Below, piece by piece: positions 19,187 through 26,805 of a stretch of DNA of 54,023 bases. The stretch's first letter is position 1. Each line of letters opens with the position of its first letter. A model generated the notes under the pieces. It made no database searches, was not told the origin of the DNA, and saw only the letters and a program-made list of their open reading frames with translations. The translations under genes and the position numbers were made by a program. This DNA is from Aphanothece saxicola GSE-SYN-MK-01-06B (GTDB lineage Bacteria > Cyanobacteriota > Cyanobacteriia > PCC-6307 > Cyanobiaceae): assembly GCA_019359745.1 (NCBI GenBank), contig JAHHGT010000006.1, positions 217,371-271,393 of the forward strand, written 5' to 3'.

Positions 19187-20026
19187 ATGCCATTGCCTGC
19201 CTGGGCCCAGCCTCTGCGGGCCTGCCTGCGCCAGGAGTGGATCGAATGGGGTTACCGGCGTCGGGGCCACCACCGCCGCTTCGCGCGGCGCCTGAAAAGC
19301 CCGGCAGAGACTACCTACCCCTGGTGCTGGGGGGAGTGCGTCACGCCGGTGAAGCGACGCAGTGAGGCCTCCGCCGACACGGACCGGCTGCACAACATGC
19401 AGCGGGCGATCGACCATCTCCACGGGGTGGTGATCGAACCGGGGGAGATTCTGAGTTTCTGGCACCACGTGCCTCGCCCCTGCCTGGCCAACGGCTACCG
19501 CGCCGGTCCGATGCTCGTGGACGGCCGCCTGCGCAGCGGCATCGGGGGGGGGCTCTGCCAGGTCTCCACCACCCTGTTCGGCGCCCTGCTGAGGGCCGGT
19601 TGCACCCTGCTGGAGCACAGCAACCACAGCATCGACGTGCATGGGGAGGATCGTTTCTTCCAGCTGGGACAGGACGCGGCCGTGGCGTATGGCTTCAAGA
19701 ACCTGCTGGCCCGCAACGACCATGCCGTGCCGCTGTTCCTGGCGATGCGGCTGAACCGCAGCGGCGAACCCCGGAGCATGGAGGCCGCTCTGTTTGCCCG
19801 GGCCCCCTGTCCGCTCCAGGTGCGCCTCGACTCGCAGGTGATCGCGTGGCTGCCGCCCCCCGCCGACGGCGGCCGTGCCGGCAGCCGGGTGGAGACCCGC
19901 CGCTGGATGGCGCCGGCCGGTCCCGGGGCCGAACTGGCCGCCCAAGGCGAAGGCGACGCCCGGGACTGGCGGATGGATTACCGCTTCATCAGCCATTACC
20001 GTCCGCATGTCACCCTGCCTGGCTGA
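19187..20026 (+). CDS. VanW family protein
   Basis: A 279-residue protein with the VanW signature: PGEILSFW, then NGYRAGPMLVDGR and SGIGGGLCQVSTTLF (Gly/Cys/Gln motif at 119-130), and later H-S-N-H-S-I-D-V-H. VanW was first seen in a vancomycin resistance cluster; its biochemical role is unknown, but the core resembles a transpeptidase-like fold. No membrane segment or signal peptide is evident here, unlike VanW proteins with peptidoglycan-binding extensions. It begins next to the divergent promoter shared with the KamA gene and is followed after 6 bp by the dehydrogenase, so those two form an operon. Confidence 0.88.
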   Translation: MPLPAWAQPLRACLRQEWIEWGYRRRGHHRRFARRLKSPAETTYPWCWGECVTPVKRRSEASADTDRLHNMQRAIDHLHGVVIEPGEILSFWHHVPRPCLANGYRAGPMLVDGRLRSGIGGGLCQVSTTLFGALLRAGCTLLEHSNHSIDVHGEDRFFQLGQDAAVAYGFKNLLARNDHAVPLFLAMRLNRSGEPRSMEAALFARAPCPLQVRLDSQVIAWLPPPADGGRAGSRVETRRWMAPAGPGAELAAQGEGDARDWRMDYRFISHYRPHVTLPG

Positions 20027-20032
20027 ATCGCC

Positions 20033-21091
20033 ATGACGGCTGCCGACGGGGCCTGCCTGCGCGTGCCGCAGGAGCGGATCGACCGCTTCATCGGAGCGAT
20101 CCTGGAGCGCCATGGCGTCCGCGCCGATGTGGCCGGGACGATCCGCCGCCACCTGGTGCAAGCCCATCTCTGGGGCATCGATTCCCATGGCCTGCAGCAA
20201 CTGATCGGCTATGACCGCAGCCTGGGCAACGGGCGCATCAACCCCTCCCCCACGCTGCGCTTCGAAGCCACCCACGGGTGCCTGATGCGAGTCGACGCCG
20301 ATCGCAGCCCGGGCCAGTACGCCGCGGCCCAGGCGATGCAACGGGCGATCGAGGTGGCCCGCATCCATGGCATGGCCGCCGTGGGTGTCACCAACAGCAA
20401 CCACTTCGGCATGGCAGGGGTCTACACCCGCATGGCCGCCGCCGCCGGGATGGTGGGCTTCGCCACCAGCGACACCAACGTCGTGGATCTGGCCCCCTTC
20501 GGCGGCACCGCGGCCAGACTTGGCAACAACCCCCTCTCCTGGGCCGTTCCCTGCGGCGACACGCCCGTGGTGCTCGACATGTCCGCGGGCACGGTGAGTG
20601 GTGGCCGCATCCGCCACTTCGCCTATCTCGGCCTGCCGATTCCCGCCGGCTGGGGACTCGACGCCGACGGGCACGACACCCTCGACCCGGCATCATCGGC
20701 GGTGAATACCGCCGGTTCCCCCAAGGCCTCAGGGCTGGCCCTCATCGCCGATCTGCTTTGCGGGCCGCTGCTGGGCACAGAGGCGGCCATGTTCAAGCGC
20801 AAAAGTGTGCATGACGGCGCCAATGGCACCGGTCATGTCCTCTGGGTGCTCGATGTGGCCGCCTGGACCGGGCGTACAGACTTCGAAGCCCGGGTGGCGG
20901 CGGCCATCGCCGGGCTGAAGGCCACCCCCCCCACCGAGGCAGGTCAGGCGGTTCTCTATCCCGGTGAACGGGAGAACCTCACCGAACGGAAACGGCTGCG
21001 CGATGGAATCCCCCTGCCCCAGGGCCTGCTCGAGGCCCTGGGCGATCACTTCGGAGCCGATGCCGTTGCCCTGCTGAAGAAAAACGCCTGA
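20033..21091 (+). CDS. Ldh family NAD(P)-dependent oxidoreductase
   Basis: A 352-residue member of the malate/L-lactate dehydrogenase (type 2) family, which also holds ureidoglycolate, 2,3-diketogulonate and delta-1-piperideine-2-carboxylate reductases. Landmarks: W-G-I-D-S-H-G-L-Q-Q-L near residue 45, TNSNHFGMAGVYTRMA with the catalytic His, ATSDTNVVDLAPFGG, and the C-terminal S-P-K-A-S-G-L-A-L-I where most relatives have K-G-Y-G-L. The substrate is a 2-hydroxy or 2-oxo acid, or a cyclic imine; it cannot be fixed from sequence. It follows VanW by 6 bp. Reduction of a keto or imino acid would fit with the amino-acid chemistry of the neighbouring KamA and ligase genes (inference). Confidence 0.85.
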   Translation: MTAADGACLRVPQERIDRFIGAILERHGVRADVAGTIRRHLVQAHLWGIDSHGLQQLIGYDRSLGNGRINPSPTLRFEATHGCLMRVDADRSPGQYAAAQAMQRAIEVARIHGMAAVGVTNSNHFGMAGVYTRMAAAAGMVGFATSDTNVVDLAPFGGTAARLGNNPLSWAVPCGDTPVVLDMSAGTVSGGRIRHFAYLGLPIPAGWGLDADGHDTLDPASSAVNTAGSPKASGLALIADLLCGPLLGTEAAMFKRKSVHDGANGTGHVLWVLDVAAWTGRTDFEARVAAAIAGLKATPPTEAGQAVLYPGERENLTERKRLRDGIPLPQGLLEALGDHFGADAVALLKKNA

Positions 21092-21337
21092 ACCGGATCC
21101 GCTGGACCGTCAGCTCGGTGATTTCTGACGGAAAGCCCCATCGAAGGCCATTATCCTGAAAGCACTTACATTCACCGGTAAGGAAAGCTCTGAGGGCCCA
21201 TGCCGCCGAAGAGACGGCAAGGCAGCTGGATACTGGAACCGGTCGGAATACTGACAGGTGCCAACTTGAAGCCGTGGTGTTTCCGTCCATCGTTAACTGC
21301 TACCGCCACATTTTATATCCTCTATTGCCTACTGGTT

Positions 21338-21580
21338 GAGGTGGTCTGGGTTTTCTGGACAGGGTCCATCGTTACCCTTTGAGGCGGGGCCCCGCCCCTT
21401 AAGGGTGCAACCACCGATAAACATCCGCCGCAACCCATACCCCCGAGTTCAAGGCGAAGGTCGCCGGGGTAGACGATCAGTGGCCGCAAGACGCTCTATG
21501 AGATCGCTGCCGACAGCGTGGAGCGCATGATTCCGGTTAACCGGTAGAAGAAGCAGATACCGGATGCTGCCAGCGAGCTG
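21338..21580 (+). mobile_element. Relic IS3-family 5' end
   Basis: TGGTCTGGGTTTTCTGGACA at 21342 and GGTCCATCGTTACCC open a 240-bp match to the element at 6171. orfA fragments P-E-F-K-A-K, K-T-L-Y-E-I-A-A and K-K-Q-I are recognisable, with stops between them. The 3' part of the element is missing. Confidence 0.68.
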
Positions 21581-21698
21581 TTCTCCGAGGAGGAGGGCTA
21601 TGACACGAACCATTGATGCAAGGAGTGCAACATTCTCGGGAGAAACAGCACTGCTGGTTAACCAGAGAGATCAGCCCAATCCTTCTTCGGCGATCATC

Positions 21699-21944
21699 TC
21701 AGCCGCCTCCAGCACGCATCCCCCCGAGCACGTCCCCGGTTTTCCGTGAGTGGCTATCACCAACAAGTTCCCACTCCACTCCCGAGACCTTGCGAATGGA
21801 GCAGGCGATGGGGCGTCCGCCATCCTGGGTGCGGAGCGACTCCTCATGCACACCAGTGAAGACAGGGATGTGCTCGCCGGTCTCGGTGTCGATGCGTTCG
21901 AGCGGCCAGCCGTAGGTGTCGAGGTGCCAAAGGTAGCGAGACAT
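21699..21944 (-). CDS. Small conserved hypothetical protein (LWHLD family)
   Basis: An 81-residue protein that I do not recognise. The first 65 residues are conserved with the relic at 11506: S-R-Y-L-W-H-L-D, W-P-L-E-R-I-D-T-E-T-G-E-H-I-P-V and R-P-I-A-C-S-I-R-K-V. The ATG at 21944 lies directly before this conserved start. It has a single cysteine and no membrane segment. In both loci the gene is downstream, on the minus strand, of a hairpin element with 9-bp arrays, so gene and repeat have moved or been duplicated together. The Gly-rich last 15 residues are probably not conserved. Confidence 0.5.
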   Translation of the reverse strand: MSRYLWHLDTYGWPLERIDTETGEHIPVFTGVHEESLRTQDGGRPIACSIRKVSGVEWELVGDSHSRKTGDVLGGMRAGGG

Positions 21945-22144
21945 GGTGGTTGTGAGGCTGGTTGCAGGTTTCACGAGGGCGGACAGGGCCAAGGTTTCCG
22001 TCAATTGCCTCCCCCCGAGCACACGATCCCGTTTACTCAGCGGCCGGGGGTGTCGATCGCCGGCAGCTTCGGACAGGGTGTACAGAGAATCCCCAGGGTC
22101 CGGACAGAGCGGTAGCACCCCCAGTCCCCTGTCCCCAGCTCAAC

Positions 22145-22281
22145 CCGGACTACCCGGACTACCCGGACAGGCCGGACAGGCGGTCACACCACCATCAGAC
22201 AAATGATGAGATCCCTCCCTCTGGAGGAGCAGCAGCTATGAGTGGGGGCAGCACCCTGTCCGGGGGGTCCGGGTGGTCCGG
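22145..22281. repeat. Hairpin element with opposed 9-bp GTCCGG arrays, copy 2
   Basis: The left arm has four CCGGAC units at 22145, 22154, 22163 and 22172 and the right arm three GTCCGG units at 22258, 22267 and 22276, all on a 9-bp period. The 80-nt centre has CACCATCAGACAAATGATGA followed by GATCCCTCC and GAGTGGGGGCAG. Read on the minus strand, the right arm encodes E-P-D-H-P-D-P-P-D-R and the frame ends at the TGA inside the centre. Confidence 0.78.
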
Positions 22282-22397
22282 CTCATCGCCGAGAACGTTC
22301 AGCTTTCCGCCTGGTCGAGGTGGTCACTGAATAGCCCTTGGATCTGCAGCAACAACTTCGTCAGGAGCATGAGCTATGACCAGCAGGTTGAGGTGAT

Positions 22398-22805
22398 TCA
22401 GTTGGGGATCAGCAGAGGGGCTACCTGGGTAGTGCTGCCCGAACGGCAGATGTCGCTGTTGCCGCTGCCGCCGTTGACCACGAGGTTCATGCTGGAGGGA
22501 CACATCACGTTTGCGCGCTGGCTGGGGGCAGGCACCATGACATTCGCTGGAGCGCAAAAGTCGGTTGCCGACTGCCCGGTCTGCTCGGGCATGATCCTGT
22601 AGATCGGGTGCGTCGGCGGGCATATCGGGGTGGCCTGTGTGCGTCGGTTGCAGCGCAACACGCTGTTCAGAAACAGTGGGGTAATGGTTGCTCCGGAGCT
22701 GCTGGCAGGGCATTTGGCGCCGAGGGCGTAGGCCGGCAGCGACATTGAGGCGAACCCGCTGACACAAAGTGTGTACACCAGCGTCGCGATGGTGGGCTTG
22801 AGCAT
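22398..22805 (-). CDS. Secreted cysteine-rich small protein
   Basis: A 135-residue protein whose start is fixed by a strong AAGGAGG eight bases before ATG 22805. The first 28 residues form a signal peptide (L-K-P-T-I-A-T-L-V-Y, hydrophobic core, then L-P-A-Y-A-L) with a type I cleavage site after A-Y-A. The mature part has six cysteines, an even number that suggests three disulphide bonds, and is rich in Pro, Ser, Thr and Asn, with a short N-G-G-S-G-N stretch. I know no family. A protein secreted to the periplasm or medium is likely. There is no operon partner. Confidence 0.65.
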   Translation of the reverse strand: MLKPTIATLVYTLCVSGFASMSLPAYALGAKCPASSSGATITPLFLNSVLRCNRRTQATPICPPTHPIYRIMPEQTGQSATDFCAPANVMVPAPSQRANVMCPSSMNLVVNGGSGNSDICRSGSTTQVAPLLIPN

Positions 22806-23419
22806 GGTTGCGTCCTCCTTGGGGGGAATACCCGGCGGAATCGTCGTTCCGTCGTCCCGGCCTGGCCAACGCCGGTGTGGCGTCTCGGGAGCTCCTTCCA
22901 CCATCACCACAAAGGTGGTATGGGCTTTGCGGCTGTCATGGAAGTTCACTGCCTGTGGTTGTGGGTGATTCCAAGACGGAGTGAGACCTCCCAGCCCAGA
23001 GCCTGGTGGTTCTCCGAACTCCAAGGCTGGCGGCCAGCAGGTTACGGAACAGTCTCATTCACTGGAGTGTCTCCCGTTGTCGGACACTTGGGGGGACCAG
23101 CGTTGTTAACCAGCGCGGTCGGCTCAGCCCCTTCCAGCCCCCCCTCACCACCCATTCCCCCCAAGCACGAATCTCCCATCCGAGAGATGTCCATTGGAAA
23201 CCCTTCAGCATTCCACCCGGGACTCCTGACCGCCCCAAGTCAGCCCAGCGAATGCATGGCGGCGTATTGCCCCGTTTCACAACTCTGCTGCTCTGCGTTC
23301 TCGGGGGGATAGGCCGAATCCCCGACAAGCCTGTTGCCACTTGCTAACGCCTTGACCGCCGCCGGGAACTCTGGATGCAGTCCATGCCACTCGGACTCGC
23401 CCTTGCCCTTGCCAGACCT

Positions 23420-23614
23420 ATGCCCTTCTCCACCGCTGACATCTCCATCCAGCTGGTGATGGACACGGCCAACACCCTGCAGGAGATCGATAGCCGCATG
23501 ACCGCCCGCGCTATTGGCGCCGTCCACAACCCGGAGAAGGGACCGGAAGTCCACCGGATTCTTGAAGAGCTGCTGAAGCTTCTGGACGGCACCAGCCCTG
23601 ATTGGGTCATCTGA
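23420..23614 (+). CDS. Small conserved hypothetical protein
   Basis: A 64-residue protein, probably helical, with the C-terminal pattern G-P-E-V-H-R-I-L-E-E-L-L-K-L-L-D-G-T-S-P-D-W-V. A fragment at 31299 ends W-P-D-V-R-L-V-M-A-E-L-L-D-V-L-D-R-S-S-P-D, which shows that this is a real, duplicated gene type. ATG 23420 is chosen because the upstream residues are not protein-like. No cysteine, no signal, no membrane segment. The function is unknown. Confidence 0.5.
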   Translation: MPFSTADISIQLVMDTANTLQEIDSRMTARAIGAVHNPEKGPEVHRILEELLKLLDGTSPDWVI

Positions 23615-23689
23615 GCTACCACTGCTGCTCAACACGCTTCCAGCCAGGGAATTGTCGCCTGGCCGCTGTGGCTTCCCCCCCCCCGTTTG

Positions 23690-23875
23690 ATTGAGTCGAT
23701 CGAGGGGCGGATCCGATGCCGCGGATGAGTAGTCGGGACACGCTCCTCGATCGCAACGCAGGAGAACAAGAAGCCGCTGCGCTCATGCAGACCTCGCATC
23801 AGATCTGCTGCAGTTGTTCTGTTATCGCAGAGATGTAGAAGTTTTTCTGCGAACTCATAGGGACGCGCCTTAGGT
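23690..23875 (-). pseudogene. IS5/IS1182-type transposase, N-terminal fragment, second copy
   Basis: On the minus strand the frame reads E-R-S-G-F-L-F-S-C-V-A-I-E-E-R-V-P, matching the start of IS5/IS1182-like transposases (L-F-S-Y-V-S-I-E-E-R-I-P), and then breaks down. The DNA aligns with 15040-15235, including GCCGCTGCGCT, the CTGCAGCAGTTG-like stretch, and TTCTGCGAACTC at the outer end. Both fragments stop at a similar place. Confidence 0.5.
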
Positions 23876-23926
23876 CAGCCTCTTCATAGCTATCCTGCTC
23901 AAAGGCCGAACTGTAAGGGTGGAATC

Positions 23927-24271
23927 GTGCAATTAAGTAACGAAGCCTGCATTCCGTGTCAAGACGGTGGCCCCACGCTGACCGCAGATGAGATCAGTGA
24001 TCTCCTAGACGAGCTTCCCGGATGGGAGGTGGTCGATGGACATCATTTACACAGGGTTTGGAATTTCCAGAATTTCAGCTTAGCTCTTGAATGGGTGCGA
24101 AACGCTGGCGCCATCTGTGAAAAGCAGGGTCACCATGCCGACTTCAAGCTTGGATGGGGTTATGCGGAAGCCATCATCTACACCCATAAGTCTGATGGAC
24201 TGACCCGCTCCGATATGGTTCTGGCAGCTCGGTTTAATGCCTTGGAACATGATGGAGAGGGGCACTCCTGA
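23927..24271 (+). CDS. phhB: Pterin-4a-carbinolamine dehydratase
   Basis: A 114-residue protein of the PCD/DCoH family, which dehydrates 4a-hydroxytetrahydrobiopterin in pterin recycling. It shows L-P-G-W-E-V-V-D-G, H-R-V-W-N-F-Q-N-F, and the family signature E-K-Q-G-H-H-A-D-F followed by W-G-Y-A-E and T-H-K-S-D-G-L-T, where the two adjacent His residues and the later His are the active-site residues. The start is GTG 23927; the N-terminus with C-I-P-C is typical of cyanobacterial homologues. In cyanobacteria without phenylalanine hydroxylase its role is unclear; a link to molybdopterin or to photosystem assembly has been discussed. It stands alone. Confidence 0.93.
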   Translation: MQLSNEACIPCQDGGPTLTADEISDLLDELPGWEVVDGHHLHRVWNFQNFSLALEWVRNAGAICEKQGHHADFKLGWGYAEAIIYTHKSDGLTRSDMVLAARFNALEHDGEGHS

Positions 24272-24588
24272 GGCGAGTTCTCTCTCTCAAGAATTGTCAG
24301 ACTGATCTGATAGCCCTCAACCTAAGCACAGTTGGTGAAGGGGCCAGCTCATCCCTGTCCCAAGCTCGGCAAACTGCCCCGAGCACTCTCCCACCTATGC
24401 CCGGCTCAGCCAGCACAGGATCGCTCTACTTGTGACTGGCTTTCCGACTTTTCTTCGTTCTCGGAGGAGCAACAGCAACAGAGAGTCTACTCCAGATCCA
24501 ATTTATAGGAACGAAAACGCGCACAATCATCCCAGGCTTGCGCCGATGATCTAGGACGTTACCTTTGCTCTATAGATGCCCTAGATTC

Positions 24589-24960
24589 ATGCCCCTCAAC
24601 GGACCTGATCTCCTCGCCAAAGTCAAAGAGCTGGGAGATGCCTCCAAATCCGATCTCGTTCGAGCCGCCGGCTACCTCAGCACCAAGAAAGACGGCAGCG
24701 AGCGCCTGAATTTCACGGCCTTTTATGAGGCCCTGCTGGAAGCCAAGGGCGTCAGTCTTGGAGACGGTGGTGGCAATGGGAAAGGCAAGGCCGGTCGCAG
24801 CTTGAGCTACGTCGCCACGGTGCAGGGCAACGGAAACCTGCTGGTGGGCAAGGCTTACACCGCCATGCTGGATCTCAGGCCCGGCGATGAGTTCGAGATC
24901 AAGCTGGGGCGGAAGCAGATCCGGCTGGTGCCGGTGGGCGGCAGTGACGAGGAGGAGTGA
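24589..24960 (+). CDS. cyAbrB transcriptional regulator
   Basis: A 123-residue cyanobacterial AbrB-type DNA-binding protein. The N-terminal part, PLNGPDLLAKVKELG with D-L-V-R-A-A-G-Y and F-Y-E-A-L-L-E-A-K-G, is specific to cyanobacteria. The C-terminal part, G-R-S-L-S-Y-V-A-T-V-Q-G-N-G-N-L-L-V-G-K-A-Y with G-D-E-F-E-I-K-L-G, is the AbrB-like DNA-binding half. cyAbrB proteins are conserved across cyanobacteria and act on nitrogen and carbon genes. ATG 24589 is used because the pseudogene copy starts at the same place. A Lys/Gly linker joins the halves and an acidic tail (D-E-E-E) ends the protein. Confidence 0.93.
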   Translation: MPLNGPDLLAKVKELGDASKSDLVRAAGYLSTKKDGSERLNFTAFYEALLEAKGVSLGDGGGNGKGKAGRSLSYVATVQGNGNLLVGKAYTAMLDLRPGDEFEIKLGRKQIRLVPVGGSDEEE

Positions 24961-24990
24961 GCTGCGGAAGGTGGGTCCTGGGCTTGGGGG

Positions 24991-25887
24991 TTAAGGAATC
25001 ACTTTCGCAGGTTCATGGCCGGGGCCGAAGTAGCTGCGAATAGCATCTTCCATTAGCACCTCAGAAAGCAACGGGTTGTTGATCAGCAGGCCAACCTTGC
25101 CTTTTGGCTTATAAACCACGTAGTACGGCTCGTCTTGCTTGGGAAGTTTAAAACCGAGCTTGCTCGAAGGATCGCCTTGGTCGAGATCGATAAGCACAAA
25201 GTTGACACGACCGGCATACAACTGTGACTCGTAAGCAAAGCGCTGGAACTGTGTAGTTATGTTCTGGGGACCCTTGTTGCGGTAAGCCATGATGAAGGTC
25301 GGCAGACCGGGCTGGAGAATCAGGCGCTCGACTTCATCGACTGTGACGTGATAGACCGGCGGGCGGATTTTTAGAAAGCGGGTGATTTCAGCTCGCAGCC
25401 GATCGGTGGAGATTGAATGAACGGGCACTTCGACGCCATCTTTAAGATCTTTGACGGTACCGATTAACTTCGGATTGTTGTTGACGAGCATAAAGACTGG
25501 GCCTCGCTTCCAGGTTTCGTTGTGGCTGATATCGCTCCAAGTCTTCGGGTATTTGGCTTGGTCAAGACGGTAGAACTTGATGGCACCAACGTAGTTATTA
25601 CTGTCGCGAGCGATCAAATCGAGTTGGGCCGCCTGGGCGGGACTGCTTTCCTTGCTGGAATACACAACAACCATTGACTTATTGCCAAGTACGAGCAAGA
25701 GGTGTGCAGCATTAGCATCAGTGAGTTCTTCGAGTTTCAAGATGGCTTCAACAGTTCTCATGGCAGAGCCTGCGTTGCTCGAGCTCACCAGGCTCGGGCT
25801 GGCTGCTGAAGCGGAGTGTAAAAAACAAGGCGCGACAGTCGCAGCCACAACGACGACGCAACAAGCAACAGGGTTCAATCGAGACAT
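24991..25887 (-). CDS. Exported protein with two thioredoxin-fold-like halves, no CxxC
   Basis: A 298-residue protein. ATG 25887 gives a signal peptide of about 28 residues (cleavage after A-S-A); the long upstream extension of the open frame does not look coding. The mature part seems to hold two thioredoxin-like units: about 60-160 (L-L-V-L-G-N-K-S-M-V-V-V-Y-S-S, then F-Y-R-L-D, then G-P-V-F-M-L-V-N) and about 185-285 (P-T-F-I-M-A-Y-R-N, then R-V-N-F-V-L-I-D-L-D, then P-Y-Y-V-V-Y-K). No cysteine occurs in the mature protein, so redox activity is excluded; a binding or chaperone role in the periplasm is possible. The fold call is from secondary-structure pattern only. It converges with cyAbrB with a 30-bp gap. 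Confidence 0.55.
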   Translation of the reverse strand: MSRLNPVACCVVVVAATVAPCFLHSASAASPSLVSSSNAGSAMRTVEAILKLEELTDANAAHLLLVLGNKSMVVVYSSKESSPAQAAQLDLIARDSNNYVGAIKFYRLDQAKYPKTWSDISHNETWKRGPVFMLVNNNPKLIGTVKDLKDGVEVPVHSISTDRLRAEITRFLKIRPPVYHVTVDEVERLILQPGLPTFIMAYRNKGPQNITTQFQRFAYESQLYAGRVNFVLIDLDQGDPSSKLGFKLPKQDEPYYVVYKPKGKVGLLINNPLLSEVLMEDAIRSYFGPGHEPAKVIP

Positions 25888-26212
25888 GGGCTCTCCCCCA
25901 AGGGTCCGTAAAGACAACAGTAACTCAGACTGTCCTGATGTGTTCTTTCTCAGCAGGTACCTCAGCGACCCATGAGATGCGTGACTACTACGAGTGAGGC
26001 TGGCTGACGGCCAGAAATGATCCTGAGGCTGCCCTACCTCGATGACTTGCCATTGATTGTCTCTGCAGACTGCACCGGCTGCACGCCTCAGCAAGGAGAG
26101 CCATGAGGGTTACCAGCAAAGGATGAAACAGTACGCCAGTCACCACATTGACATCCTCGTGGCTTCAGCAACAAGTGCATTGACGTTGGCGGTGACGTGG
26201 ACACCATAAAGT

Positions 26213-26410
26213 TGATCCAGCCCTTATGAGAGCATCCCTACCGGCCAGACTTGGCCAGGAGAAGCCCCAAGGGATGCAAACGCCACAACTGAGGTGGCTC
26301 GTTATTTCCGCACATGACCCCGATGGTTAACCACTGAGGGCGGGTCCCGTCCCCATTGAGGATCTCAAGTCAGTACCACCGGTCGCACCCACTACCCCGA
26401 GCACGTAGCG
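26213..26410 (+). mobile_element. Fused relic ends of two IS3-family elements
   Basis: From 26213 about 90 bp match the left end of the element at 10108-11386 (CCAGCCCTTATGAGAG, then CCAGACTTGG and CAAACGCCAC) in plus orientation. From about 26292 the DNA changes to the left end of the other IS3-family element (GATGGTTAACCACTGAGG, then fragments up to ACCCCGAG). So one left end has replaced the body of the other, as expected if one element had inserted into the other and both later shrank. Confidence 0.6.
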
Positions 26411-26503
26411 AGCACAGCTTCGATTGGGTCGCTAAGGCGTGTCCCCGAAGACAAGTTCACCAGCACGCAATCCCATGGCCCCAGAGATCCATGGCATCAA
26501 TCG

Positions 26504-26625
26504 CCGGGCGGCTCGGACAGGGCGGACACCCACCATCAGATGTTTGATGAGATTCCCCTATCCCTTGCACACATGAGAACTCTGAGTAGGAGCAGCCCCC
26601 TGTCCGGCCTGTCCGGGTGGTCCGG
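26504..26625. repeat. Hairpin element with opposed 9-bp GTCCGG arrays, copy 3
   Basis: The left arm is worn: CCGGGC at 26504, TCGGAC at 26513 and GCGGAC at 26522 keep the 9-bp period. The right arm is good: GTCCGG at 26602, 26611 and 26620. The centre has CCACCATCAGA, TTTGATGAGATTCCC and AGTAGGAGCAG, parallel to copy 2. The minus strand of the right arm reads E-P-D-H-P-D-R-P-D-R. Confidence 0.75.
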
Positions 26626-26805
26626 CTCAGGGGGGGGGGTAGGGGGGCTGTCCCCAGCGCATCCGTCCCTGGGGACCGCCTGCAGAAAAGCGATCAGGTC
26701 GGCAGAGGCATTGGCAGGAAATGGTTCTGGCAAAGAAGGGATCCATTCCCGCCGACCAAACCAACGGTCCCACCACCGCCGAACGCACTTGTGAAAGACT
26801 TTCAA
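26536..26805 (-). CDS. Hypothetical protein ending inside the hairpin element
   Basis: An 89-residue frame on the minus strand. Its first 50 residues look protein-like (W-W-D-R-W-F-G-R-R-E-W, F-P-A-N-A-S-A-D-L-I-A-F-L-Q-A-V). A Pro-rich stretch leads to the repeat PDHPDRPDR, encoded by the right arm of the hairpin, and the frame ends G-I-S-S-N-I. The corresponding frame in copy 2 ends G-I-S-S-F-V, so a coding end shared by the two loci is possible. I think this is the 3' end of a larger, lost gene; the family is unknown. Confidence 0.3.
   Translation of the reverse strand: MKVFHKCVRRWWDRWFGRREWIPSLPEPFPANASADLIAFLQAVPRDGCAGDSPPTPPPEPDHPDRPDRGLLLLRVLMCARDRGISSNI

Noticed and set aside
22145..22281. 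CRISPR array
   Set aside because: The repeat is only 9 bp with 3-bp spacers, occurs in opposed sense and has no cas genes nearby. It fits an inverted-array hairpin element.
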